From positions 4,157,501-4,221,500 of the forward strand of contig NC_079373.1 of NCBI RefSeq assembly GCF_021018895.1: a DNA stretch of 64,000 nucleotides, read 5' to 3'. The translations under genes and the position numbers were made by a program. Under the pieces are notes generated by a model. The model saw nothing but the letters and a program-made list of their open reading frames with translations. It did no database searches and was not told the DNA's origin. Origin of the DNA: Seriola aureovittata (taxonomy: Eukaryota; Chordata; Actinopteri; Carangiformes; Carangidae). Below, in pieces: positions 40,638 to 52,300 of the stretch. Position 1 is the first letter of the stretch. Every line of letters begins with the position of its first letter.

Positions 40638-40651
40638 ACACACACACTCCC
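40564..40651 (+). repeat. CA microsatellite in calca intron 1
   Basis: About 85 bases of nearly perfect CA repeats. The opposite strand reads as a Val/Cys repeat frame, which is an artefact. Confidence 0.9.
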
Positions 40652-41100
40652 ACCCACAGACATGCCACACTCTGAGAACCTGAGGCGTATACGACATGAG
40701 AGAAGGACCTGTCCTGTGCTCCTGGCTGGATGTGTTGGAGGAACAGTGCGTTTTGCAGAAGAAGAGTAGGGGGGATTGTTCTGAAGGGGTGTTTTGTGGA
40801 AGTAAAAGTGAGGACGTTCAGCAGGAGACCAGAGCTAAATAGAGGCAAGCTGGGATGTGGGTAGAGCTCAGCTCACCTCTCGGGGAAATGACAGAAAGCT
40901 TTTTTTTTTTTTCTTGTTGCAACTTCCTCCCACCAGCACGAGCAGATCAGACACCTGAAAGAATATTTTTTTAGACGTATGTTGATGAATTTTTAAGTGA
41001 CTTGAGAACTTGTTGTTTTAGCGGTTGTATGAGTGTGAACGGCAGCAGTCTTGTGCACAAGCAGCTGATGGGGGATGTCTCTCTTGCTATGTAGGGGACC

Positions 41101-42670
41101 ATGGTTATGTTGAAGATCTCTGCTTTCCTCGTTGCCTACGCCCTGGTCATTTGCCAGATGTACTGCTCACAAGCCGCCCCTGCCAGGTGAGATGCTCCGC
41201 ATTCGCACTCGCACTCGCACTCGCACTTGCACTTGACACTAGACACTCTCAGCCGACATGCATTTTTCCAGCAACTTGAAATGCAAACAGTAGAATTACA
41301 AGTAACCAGTGGGAAGGAGCCGACAAGCGGGGGCAAAAAGATGCCTCAGAAAATGTGGTAAATATTTTTTCTCTGACTGTATCAAGTAGAGTTTTCTGTG
41401 CTGCTGGAAAAATATGAATAATTGAGGAAAGATTTGTGTTTGAGAGGGACAGAGTGATGCAAACACATGTCAAGATACATGATATGTACTTATAGATATG
41501 TACAAGTCTACAGCAGGTCTAACAATGTGCATGCACACAGAATTATTTGTTTATCTTAATAATTTATGGAGGTAAATTTTAGGCACAGTTGGGATTTCTT
41601 AGGTTGAAAATGTGTCTTCAACCACATACTTTGAAGTAGTAAAATAATGTATATCTTATTAATTAGATTTTCCTAATCAATATTTAAAGTTTCACTAGCT
41701 TATTTTAACTGTCAATTAATTTGATGACACTACTCAAACTGCAAATGGAAACAAAAAAAGAACCAAAGAAGTCAAAAAAGACAGTACAAAAAAAGTGTAA
41801 TTCACTTCTCGGGGAGATAAATGTGATCCATATATTTATATGAAGCCTCATTCAAGCCACACCCCTCACTGTTCCCATGAAGCTATCGATTTAGTAATAA
41901 ATCTGAAGCCGGCTGCACATCAGCCCCTCTCTCTCAGATGGGGCACTTTCCGCAGATTGTTTCCCCCACGTTGGCCGGGGGCCCTCAAACTCAGACGTCA
42001 TCCCTCTCAGAGTTGGTGACGTCCCAGCCAACCGCCCCCCCCCCCCCCCCCCCCCCCCCGACCCGTCCTATCCATCCAGCCAGTCGACCGGCACCCTACC
42101 CCACCCTAACACCCTCATACACACCCCCCTCCTTTTAACTGCAGGTGATAATTCCATAGCGAGGGATTTAATACTGATCTCAATGCCTGTCCTCCCTCAA
42201 CCCTCCTGACCCCTAAACCTCCCTGCTCGCCCTCCTCTTCTTCACCACAGACCGGGTCTAGAGTCCATGTCAGACCGAGTCACGCTCACGGACTACGAGG
42301 CGCGAAGGTTACTCAACGCCATCGTGAAGGAGTTTGTGCAGATGACGGCGGAGGAGCTGGAGCAGCAGGCGACTGAAGGAAACAGGTACAGATGACTCCT
42401 CTTTTGTTTTAACCCGTGTTCAACATTTTTTCCCTGTGAAGACACAGACAGTGAAGGCCGACTAATAACACGATAGAAGGTAACTGGTTAAACTCAACTT
42501 TTTTGGCCTAAATATAAGGGACTTTAAGCTGGAACTATTTCCTGGTTCCACTTTGACACCACTGAGGATGCGTCTTTTTAGGGCCCTCACATCACTTAGG
42601 TGTAGAGGTATGTATGTCTCGGCAGACCAACAGACAGAAAAACAGATTCTTCCCAAGAACAGATGCTAAT

Positions 42671-42707
<37 letters not shown>

Positions 42708-43440
42708 CAATCCCTATTCTCTGTCTTGACCCTGCTCCTGCATGGATGAGTTTGATTTTGACTTTGTTTGAAGGGACTATTTCCTGCCTGCCTGCCGGGC
42801 ATGTGAGCAGTGTGTGCCTAACGGAACGAATAAGTGTGCATGATGTCAATTAAGTGAAGTTGCATGACATTGGGAAGCGACTGGTTTCTGTTTGTTCTGT
42901 GGGTGTAAACGATGCGACAAGAGGGGATTGACTGGGGGGGTGGGGGATGGCGGTTTTGGCGCATGAGGGGATGGATGACAAGTTCTTTGAATGAAGGGAA
43001 GGGAGGAAAAGCATGATAACTAGTGTGTGTGTGAGTGAGTGAGTGTGTGTGTGTGTGTGTGTGTGGAGGGGGAATGTTTTCATATTTACTTTTTGATACC
43101 TGCGATGGCATGAGAAAGAAATGCATGTGAGAGAAATGGAGCGTGAGTGAAAGGAAAAAGAAAAAGAGATAAAGAAAGTGTTACCTGCATGTTTTCTCAT
43201 ATCTATGAGCCTGTTCTCTGCATGTGTTCTGTGTGTCCCCTCCCCGACAGCATGGACAGGCCCCTAACCAAGCGCTGCTCCAACCTCAGCACCTGTGTGT
43301 TGGGCAAACTGTCTCAGGAGCTGCACAAGTTGCAGACGTTCCCTCGCACGAACGTGGGAGCAGGAACGCCCGGCAAGAAGCGCAGTGCGCCTGAGAGTGA
43401 CAGCTATGCAAGCTACGGCGAGACATTTGACAGCATCTAA
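41101..43440 (+). CDS. calca: Preprocalcitonin (calcitonin splice form of calca)
   Basis: Secreted precursor of the hypocalcaemic hormone calcitonin, made in fish ultimobranchial cells. Coding exons 41101-41186, 42251-42385 and 43251-43440 join in frame to 136 residues. A signal peptide ([17 protein letters not shown]) occupies about residues 1-25. A propeptide follows up to the dibasic site LTKR. The mature hormone starts [20 protein letters not shown]: Cys1 and Cys7 form the expected ring, and the peptide ends in Pro followed by the amidation/cleavage signal GKKR. A C-terminal flanking peptide ([18 protein letters not shown]) ends at TAA. Mature length is 32 residues, typical of calcitonin. 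The first ATG lies six bases inside the exon, and a second in-frame ATG lies two codons later. The alternative last exon, at 44220, is annotated separately. Confidence 0.96.
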
Positions 43441-44379
43441 CCCCCTCCTCATCCTCATCCTCCCTCAGCCCCTCTTTTACCTTTACCACATCTCCTCCTA
43501 CCCCTCCCCCTCTTCCTCTCCTTTCCTTTTCTCCTGTCCTGTCCTCTAACTCTCCTCATCCCAGTTTCTTCCTCATCATTTTGGGACTGGCAAGTGCATG
43601 TTGATTTTACCTGCTTGATTGAAATGAGAAGAACATGGCCTTTAACTGCAACCAACCTTTCAGCCCCCCCCCCCCGTTTTTTTGGCAGAGAATGATTTGT
43701 CCCGATCATTTCAGACAATCAGACTTAGTTTTCATTAATGTAATTCAGGATCTGGTTCAGACATCTATCTTTGTGTACTGTACGTGGAGTCATTTCATGG
43801 CAATTCAAAGCCCCTGAAACTAAAGAGTTGAGAGCGATCACTTAATCGAACCATTAATAAATGATCCACTCATGCGACACCATGTTTGTTGTTCAATAAA
43901 CGTATTTTTCTACCAGGAAGCGTTAGTTCACTTTCATTCTTAGGGATGCTTTAAAAAAAATGGACATTAAATGGACATTAAAAAGGGTTTTAGACAAGCT
44001 GACTTGAAATTATCTCTGAAGCTCTCATCGAGTCCAAAGGTAAGAAAAATGACAAACTACAGGAAATATACCACTAAACTTTGCATGCTTGATGTATATT
44101 TTTTTAACTTCTGTGTTGTATCATCATGTTTTGTCTGTGCTGTGAGGAGAACGTTGATAACATAGACACGTGTCACACCCGATCTCGGCGTTAATCCAGT
44201 GTTCGCTCTCCTGAAGCAGCGTTACAGCACAGAAGCGAGCCTGCAACACGGCAACCTGCGTGACTCACCGCCTGGCGGACTTCCTCAGCAGGTCGGGGGG
44301 AATGGGCAACAGCAACTTCGTCCCCACCAACGTCGGCGCCAAGGCCTTCGGCAGGCGGAGGAGAAGCGTCCAGATGTGA
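41101..44379 (+). CDS. calca: Pro-calcitonin gene-related peptide (CGRP splice form of calca)
   Basis: Neuropeptide precursor for alpha-CGRP, a vasodilator and sensory transmitter acting through CALCRL/RAMP1. It shares exons 41101-41186 and 42251-42385 with calcitonin. It skips 43251-43440 and uses 44220-44379 instead (AG|C gives Ser at the join), giving 126 residues. The peptide follows QKR. It starts [12 protein letters not shown] (Cys2-Cys7 ring), ends VGAKAF, and is followed by GRRRR for cleavage and amidation. Mature length is 37 residues. The last four codons encode SVQM before TGA. Both terminal exons have the same acceptor phase, so the two products are true alternatives. Which tissues use which form cannot be read from the DNA. 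Confidence 0.96.
41198..41235 (+). repeat. Hexamer repeat (TCGCAC)n next to calca exon 2 donor
   Basis: About five copies of a 6-bp unit starting 12 bases past the donor splice site. The last copies have decayed to TTGCAC. Confidence 0.85.
42035..42059 (+). repeat. Poly-C tract in calca intron 2
   Basis: A run of 25 C bases followed by further C-rich sequence. It is a plausible i-motif/G-quadruplex former, but its length is likely to be uncertain in an assembly. Confidence 0.9.
43895..43900 (+). terminator. calca: Poly(A) signal of the calcitonin exon
   Basis: AATAAA 455 bases after the calcitonin stop codon, within GTTCAATAAACG. A weaker AATAAA lies just upstream, at about 43855. Use of this site ends the calcitonin transcript and prevents splicing to the CGRP exon. 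Confidence 0.75.
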
Positions 44380-44397
44380 GGGGTCGTCAGGGAAATG
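44220..44397 (+). other. calca: calca CGRP exon, including start of its 3' UTR
   Basis: The acceptor is CTGAAGCAG before 44220. The coding part runs to TGA at 44377-44379, and the exon then continues 18 bases to a donor-like ATG|GTAAAT. A matching acceptor (TTTCTTCCAG) lies at about 44549-44558, so the 3' UTR is probably split, as in mammalian CALCA exons 5 and 6. Confidence 0.75.
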
Positions 44398-44558
44398 GTA
44401 AATAAAGACTACAGGTGAAGTGTGACTACATGTTGCAACACGAGGATTTGGATAGTCATACCTAACTTGAATTATCTTTTTTATTACAAATGGATTCATA
44501 TAATTTTGGGTTCATCCTGTAATAATTCAATCTTTCTTTCTGTCTTTCTTTCTTCCAG

Positions 44559-44900
44559 AGGTTGAAAAAAAAAAGAAAACATCAGAAAAAAACTGAGAGC
44601 AAAAACCAACAAAAACAAAATCGAAGCGGAAAATGAACACTGAACTGGCCCTTTATCCACTCTCTCACCTTCTTATGGGAAAAAAAGATGTCACAGGACT
44701 CCTCGTCCCCATTTCCATCCTGTTAGTGAAACCCTTTGCTTTTGGCAAATAAGAGAAAAAAAAAGAGAAAAAAAAGCACTTTAGTTTATGTACATGAACA
44801 AATGAACTCCTGAAGAAAAGAAAAAAAAAAGACATCCTAATGGTTCCTCTTTTTTATACATGACTATCATTGGAAAAATAAAATGAAAGCAGCAGTGGTT
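44559..44900 (+). other. calca: calca CGRP final 3' UTR exon
   Basis: It follows the acceptor TTTCTTCCAG. It is non-coding and A-rich, and contains AATAAA at 44877-44882. The cleavage site is estimated to lie 10-25 bases beyond that signal. This is inferred from splice and poly(A) signals only. Confidence 0.65.
44877..44882 (+). terminator. calca: Poly(A) signal of the CGRP transcript
   Basis: AATAAA inside the inferred last exon, about 500 bases beyond the CGRP stop codon. No stronger signal lies between the two. Confidence 0.65.
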
Positions 44901-46610
44901 ATCACCTTATTTTCTTCCTCCTTTCATCTCGTTAGAGCACATTTCTTCCATGCGATGCTTCCCATTTGATATCTAAACTCCATCCTACATACATCCTCCA
45001 TATTTACCCCCCCCCTTCCTCCCGAGGGTACCCTGTTTTTCTGTGTGCCAGAGGGACGCCATTAAAGATCAGCCTACCCAAGGCCCCCCCACAACGGCTG
45101 TTGTCTTGTGCCTTGATGTAGAACAATTTACATGAACATGATTGTACAGTTCTGTTTCGAGACGATAACGAAGACCCGAGCGAGGATGAAGAGAACGAAG
45201 ACAGATTAATATTGTAAACAATATTGTGAAAACAAATTTCAGCAAGATTAAAATGTATTTTAGATACACTCGGGTTTGGGGTACTTGTGTTGTTCTTCAA
45301 AGGTTTTTAAGCATTTAGGTGTAGAAAGAGACTGAATGATTGAGAGGTTGAAAAGCTTATATTTGTACATTAACTGTTGGAATATTAATAAATATTGCCC
45401 ATAAATTATAAATGACAAATCTGAAGTAGAACCTAGAGTGATTTGTAATTCATTGGTTATAAATTTGATAATATCTCCCACCAACAGATACACACTCACA
45501 TCCTGAAAAATGTGTCGCATGCATCTATGATTTCGCAAAAATGAAATCCACAGTCATACAAAAACACTGTTGGGCAGGTATAAACACATCAGATTCACTG
45601 ACTGACGCCGCAGCAGCATGGATATGTTGAGATACATGATAATACCAGACAATAACTGCATGGGTAATTGCTAAATAAAAGGCAGTCAAACCTGCAGTCA
45701 GACTTGTTCTTCTTTAGCTCCAGTGGAGGTTAATGCACAACATTCAGTTCAATCAGAATCACTATATATTTCCATTTCCATAAATCTATTTTCCACATAC
45801 AAGTGCAAACATTATTCAAAAGATTGTCTGTTTTGGCATAAACAGGACACTAAATGTTTTCTCTTCCATTTCAGATACAGCTCACACAACGATATATTGC
45901 TCAAGTTGTCTTTACATACTGCACTTAAGACAATCGACAGACTGGCTCATTTTTAATCATCAGTCACATGCAGGATCCGGGATGACTGAACATTTTGGGC
46001 TTCTCTTGTTCTTACAACAGCACTCCAATAGGTGGCAATACAATTATCTTCTTTACAAACGTCTGAGTGGAGCACAACACTGCAGAGTCTCACAGGTCTG
46101 ACTCAAGTCACAAAAGCATCAAAGTCTCTCCCGGTGATGAACGTGAACCACCTCAGCAGGTGTTTCTAAGGGTGCTGCACAATTGATCTCAACCCTGAGA
46201 GAGTGAGAAGGAAAAGTAAGATGATACAAGAGATGAATCGGTTACATAAGGTTTCTACTCTTGTATGAACATCAATGAGGTGTAAAAACACTGACCTGTT
46301 GAACACTCCTGTATGCATATCACGGCGGCAAATTACCCACCAATACTTCAGAACAAGGATGTGAGGTTTTGATGGGTTTCGATTAATGAAAAGAAAGTAA
46401 ACTGCCTTTGAGAAAAGGATGCGCTTCTTATTCAATTCAGACTGTAGCTGTATGACAGGAAACTCCTTGAAGTCAGTGACTCACACAAATCGACTTCCTG
46501 CTGCTTCTGCTGACACACACGATGTGTCACATGAACAAACTTCTCTCCAAACTACAGAGCAAAAACGTTGTGAGCTCAAATCCTGATCAAGCCGAGGAGA
46601 TGCTCAACTT

Positions 46611-46992
46611 AAAGGTCCCATATAGTCTAAAGGTCTCTGTCCATGTGTAGCTTGATTATAAAGCAGGTCTAGGTTCTATTTTAATACTGTGAAAGTAAAT
46701 ACACACAGCCTGTATTCACAAACTGAGCTTTAAAACCAGCCGTCAGGACTTCTGGAACTTTGTGATATCACAACAAAGCAGCACCACTCTGCCGCAAGCC
46801 CCGCCCACCTGGACCCACCGTCCAACTTTGTAGGGTTTGGTTTCTCTGAGACCTTCAGAGAGAAGCCTGAGAGAGGAGATGTAAAACTCCCTTGAGATGG
46901 TTTTTGGTTCTTAAAACCACAAATATATCTTTTTATGAATCAACAATTGAAAACTGTAAACACACTGGAAAAATGTAAAATATGGGACCCTT
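46611..46992. mobile_element. Short inverted-repeat MITE (AAAGGTCCCATA family)
   Basis: Termini AAAGGTCCCATA and TATGGGACCCTT are inverted repeats with one mismatch over 12. The element is 382 bp and non-coding. Its interior includes GTGATATCACAAC and a CGCCCACC block typical of this fish family. Confidence 0.7.
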
Positions 46993-48928
46993 AACAACAG
47001 CACTGAGGCGTCCTTCAGTGAGGCATTCAAACCTCACCGGCTCCAACTAGTCTCCACTAGAAGATTTTGTTGCTGTTCAAGAAAAGGTGAACATCATTAG
47101 AGCAAAATGAAACATGAATCTTGTATTTTGAAAGGCAGTAACAGGAAACAAAACATTAATTTCACATAAATCACATTAATTGCACAAACTAGTGCAGATA
47201 ACTCTGACGCAAATACATAATTACACATTTTGATGTTGTATTTCCCAACAATAACACACCCTGCACGCACTGCCAGTGGTTTCTAATGATTTGAGGTACA
47301 GTGTTTCCAGAAAAATCACAGACAGAGCTAAAAAGAATAAAACAAATAAAGGCCCTTCGCTTTTTAGAAGATAAATACGGGATGTAGGTTTGGAAAATTG
47401 AGGGGATAATGAGCCCATTCAATAAGGGTGAAAGTGAAAAACAGGATACACTTGATCCTATTTGGTTGCACGGATGGATGCCAAGTGTGCACCAGAGCAA
47501 ATACAGGATATTTGTCACTATGTGCATCGCACCCAAGCACACAGGGACTGTGAGTACTGAGGAAAAAGATGTATTTTTGTAAAACATTTCATTTAGATGG
47601 ATTCCAATAAAAAAAAAGAAAACAAATATCAACACCAATCGTACCGTGTCCACACTATAGACACTTAAAGCATTAAATGATTGGTTATGATGCCAACTGT
47701 TCGACTGCATGACTTATTCATTCTCAGATGAGAGGATATGTGTGACTAATATGTGAACTTATGCTGTTTGAGTATAAACAGAAAAGGGGATTTGTGCCTT
47801 ATTCCCCCTCAAGCCTTAAAACCCTCATCTGTCAGTTGTTTTTACAGCCTTTCCACTCATGCTCTCTCTCTGCCTCACTATCTGTCTGCGTGTCTGTCTG
47901 TCCGTCTGTCTGGAGACAATCAGTGCTGAAGTCGGAGCCATGCTGGAATCCACATGGAAACTTTTCGTGCTTGACTGGAGGAAAAAAAATAACCCCCTCC
48001 CCTCTTCTCCATATTCTGATAATTGAGGGGGACGGGAGGTTGAGGGCTGATTCGTGGGTCGGTTTGGTTTTAGGCTTCTTTCTCGGCAGTAATCTAACAA
48101 TCCCACAATGCCAATGAGAAAAGCAGTCCTAATGACACACAGCTGCATCGAATGGGGCCCTTCCAGTTGGAAATTAGATGGTTCGTATAAGAGAAACCGA
48201 GAAGCAAGCCCCCATCTCCAGAGAGAAGACGTGCCACTGGTCCAGTTCCCAGAAAAATGCACCGCAAATGCATTTCAAACCTGAGGGTTTGGAAGATGCT
48301 TCTGTTTTTAATGTTTTAACTGAATAGTTTTGGGAAACAGAGAGCCGAAATCACAACGTCATATCCAGGCTAGAGTCTGTTCAACCAGCTTCTGTAACTG
48401 AACACAGTCTCTCATTCAGCATTTCTTTCTTTCTTTCATCTGCCTCTCTGAAAAAATAAAAAATGTTCCTGGGCCTTACTTTCCATATTTGTGATTTGGT
48501 TCAATCCATATATGTAAAAATCACCAAAGCTTTTCTCAATATCTTTTTTAGCAGTAATTTCTTTTGTGTAAAACATCTAAAATGGGAGAGTCCATGGATT
48601 TTTGTGGAGCTGTAACATTTTGTCGGATTCTCTTGGGCTTATGGGAAATTGTGTTCGCTAAAGGCCTCTGAAAACAGAAATACTGACCAAAAAATGATAT
48701 TAGAATTTTTTTTTAAATGACTGTCCTTATCTGGCCATATGGAGGAAACCACATGACAAACTGTTGAGTGATGTCATGCTCAAAGGCTGGATTTTAGTTA
48801 TTAGCGTAGTCACAAATGTCATTTTAAATTAAGTTTTCATATTTCTGTTACAGTACCCTTAAGTTCCAGTTTCACTTCAGTTCCGTGTATGACTGTTTGC
48901 ATTATACAGTTTCTTATTTCTGTAGGAT

Positions 48929-49385
48929 AACTATAAAGCTAGAGCCAGCAAGCAGGTTAGCTTAGCATTAAGACTGGAGACAGAGGGAAACAGCTAGCTT
49001 AGCTCTGACCAAAGTAAATACAGCTTCCTATGGGTTTAAACTAAACTTCTTTGGCTTAAATAAAAAGGTAAAATTGGGCTGCCATGCTGATGAGTTTATG
49101 CAGAAACCAACCAAGATAGTGTCTTACCTAATTTTGCTTTAGAATGAATGAATGAATGACATTTTTATTACTGCACTGGCTAACAAGACACCATGAATTC
49201 ATACATGTCAGCACCACAGTGCTTCAAATACAAACAACAGAGAAAGTCAGTAACAGAAAAAGCACCTTCAGCATCAGAAATTACTCAGAGATTAACATTT
49301 TTGACCAGAGTCAGTCCATCTGTTTCCCCCCTGTTTCATCTTAATGCTAAGCTACAGTAATGCCCTGCCTCTAGCTTCATATTTA
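48929..49385. mobile_element. Foldback element with ~64-bp inverted arms
   Basis: The left arm (48929-48992) carries AAGCTAGAGCCAGCA and TTAGCTTAGCATTAAGA. The right arm (49321-49385) carries the same in reverse complement (TCTTAATGCTAAGCTA, CTCTAGCTTCATA). The spacer is about 330 bp and non-coding. The arms match a frequent fish repeat (AGCTAGAGCCAGCA). Confidence 0.65.
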
Positions 49386-52300
49386 GCATACAGACTTAGA
49401 GTGGTATCATTCCTCTTCAGAGAGCCAAAGTGAAGTCTGAACGTCTGGGTGCTGCGCCAAGAGTAAGAAAAATCAGACTGAAAAATGTGAATAACAAAAA
49501 ATCTGGGGTCTTACTCAACAGTAGGTCAGTATGTTTAGACACAGAAGTTTATGTAATATTGTTGTTTACTAAGTTCGTCTGTTTTACGCAGGCTTTAACA
49601 TACACCATTTCCCATAATCCTTAGACTATAGAAGGCTTAAAGTGATAATTTGAGTTATTTGACGTGGGGTTGAGTGAAGAACCTATCTATAGTCATTGTA
49701 TAACTGACAGGACACCGTCAGTTAAGAGAAGCAGCAGGAGCGCTGGAGCAGGAACCGTGTCTGACTCACACACCTGATCTGCGATCTAATACAGTGCGGG
49801 CCGTAGGTGCATTTGTGCGTATTAATACAGTATTCATCGATTCAACAACAACACCTTATATACACTGATCTGATATTTGCTTTTAGCTTAGACTTTTTTA
49901 GAGTAGCTAAAACAAATTTTTGCAGGGTGTCCCCGTCCACAGGTGCTCCTGCTGCTTCTCTAAACTGGGAACACGCTGATCCGAATCTACTGCAGGCAAT
50001 ACACATACTACAGATAACTACCTCACACAACCCTGCCTCAAATAACCCCAACTATAACTTTAACATCACGCCTCAACAACAGAGGGGAGGCCATGAGTGA
50101 GTCAAGGGGCCACAGTTAGCCCAGATCAGCCAGCAGGACATAAAGGACTATGATTAAAGCTGAAAGGTTGGAAAAATGTATGATAACAAAATTCTGGAAA
50201 GAATGTCAGAACTTCGGTTCTGTATAAGTTTGTTTCCCAAAATGCTTGTCTATTCCTCTAAAGGAATAGTTAGCTAAGGATTACCTTCACACATAGCAAT
50301 GTGCTTCCATGACCACTCTCCTGATGCTTTCACCAGGAAATGAGGTAAAATTTGTGAGGAAATTAGCTGTTTACGTTCAGATTTAAGCTAAAGCTAATAT
50401 TTATTGACTCTATATAGTGTAACAGGCCCTTATGTGCACATGGGAGTGCGCGTGGAGCCGCCCCCTTCACATAATCACATGGTAATTATTCACTAAAGAA
50501 TACGTAGCCATATTAACTGCAGCAACCCAGACCAGCTGAGTCTTGCTCGTAATGGGAAACAGCCGACTGCCGTTTATATTTTCATTTTCCTTCCTCATCT
50601 TTAAAGCTCCCAATTTTTCCATAAGGTAGTCATTTCCAAGGCTGACGTGAAACCAGACACCTAGGAGCACTCATGGTGAAGGGCCAGAAACAACATACGA
50701 CCGGTCCGACATCCTCTCACCTTCCCCAATCCCCCCTCTCCTTCTTGTGCGACTGTTCCTGGGAAGGTAAACACCCTTTCACCGTGTCAGAAATGGGATT
50801 TCATTCTGCTGCCACGGCAGTTCCTTCATCTGGCCTTTCTTTTCTGTCCCTCCCTCTCTTTCTTCTCCTCCCCTCACTCCCATTGCTGCCACATCTGGAA
50901 CCCAGCCCCTCATTTATTTATGTGGTCTGTGTTGTTTCTTTTCTTATTCTTTTTCTTTTTTTTAAACTAACTTATTTAAAAGTCTTTTACCTTTTCTCGT
51001 TGGCAGTTCTCTCCATCTGATGAGGTCTGCAATTACATCTCGCCATAACTGGTCAAGCTGCAATTACATGCTCCTGCACTGAATCCTTCTCCCCCCCTTC
51101 TCTGAACAGCACCACTGCTCATATGGCAGACCGAAATAGAATAGTTTCATGTCTGTTTGGATGGCGGCCCAGCTGAAACTATGCTCCGCCGCTTGACTGA
51201 CAGTGGGATGTGGGCTTTTTCTCCCCAAGAAAAACCTTTAAGGCCGGTCACGTTTAGACTCTGAGCAGTTGTACTCCAGCAGGCTCTGGTGGTGGTTGGC
51301 CCAGCTGGGCTCCAAGAAAGGGGAACAGGGCAAGACAAAGTTAGAGTGAGTGAAAGAAAGGACAGAGACAGACAGTCTGCAGGAAAGAAGACGAGAACCA
51401 CGAGCTGAAACTATGAACCCTCCTGGGAACACTTCATCGTTTAGTCGCTGACCAAGAGAATGGGTAAGTTTGGCAACCAGTTCAGTCTTATGTCAACTTC
51501 TGGAAAAAGGCGAAATGATGCTGTGAAGGACTTTGAGTCTTAGGTAACAAAGTTTTTCAGATAACTTAGCAGCTCAGCAGTACAGCATGCAGCACCTGAT
51601 TTAAATATTCTGAAGGTAACACAGGATATCCCTGCCATATCCTCCAAACATCTTCAATGGCAATGCAGTTGTCCACTCGTTCAGGGGCAGACAGACATTA
51701 CAGCACAGTATTTTCCATTTGGCTTTGCAGTTGGTATATTTTGCTAAGTGCTTGAAGCGCTCTCAACTGACTAAACTGATGTCATAGCCCTTTCTCTCAT
51801 GAAAGTGCTCTTGACCAGTGTCCAACTCTGCTTTTTTTTTTATCACTTAAACCTTTGAAATTTTCTAAAGATGTCAGTATTCTTATGTAAAAGCCTCTGA
51901 TTTAAAAGTGCAGCAGTGCTGATCATCTGGATGCTTAAAGGTTACACCGAGACTGGAGACTGATATTTTTGAAATTCAAGAAGAATTTGAGTTTATATTT
52001 TTCAGTTATGTTTTACGGTATCACCCTTGCCAAATCCTTTAGAATGGATGAAAAAAAAAATAAAAAAAATCCAAGAACCAACTCATACAGAGTTAAAAAC
52101 ATAAAGCCATATCCCAAAATCTAAAGAGAAACAGATTACATTCACCTGGCTGGAGTAATCCTAACAAAAAGAAAATACAGTACAGTTATAGACAAAAGTG
52201 ACCAGATTATAGGCACATCTGGGAACAATATAACTATAAGTTGAGTTCAATATTCTAGTGGAACATTTGCACATATGGAGTTGAGCACTTTCTTTAAAAG

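Noticed and set aside
40564..40848. Val/Cys repeat frame on the minus strand
   Set aside because: Direct translation of a CA microsatellite. The same holds for similar frames near 38.6, 42.6 and 59.8 kb.
42850..43200. 116-codon minus strand frame overlapping calca intron 3
   Set aside because: Rich in His/Thr from a TG repeat, and antisense to the calca intron. No homology recognised.
47189..47710. 173-codon minus strand frame, the longest in the window
   Set aside because: Hydrophobic and Ser/Cys/Ile-rich, with no domain I recognise, in AT-rich desert and with no promoter or splice context. Most likely chance or a decayed repeat.
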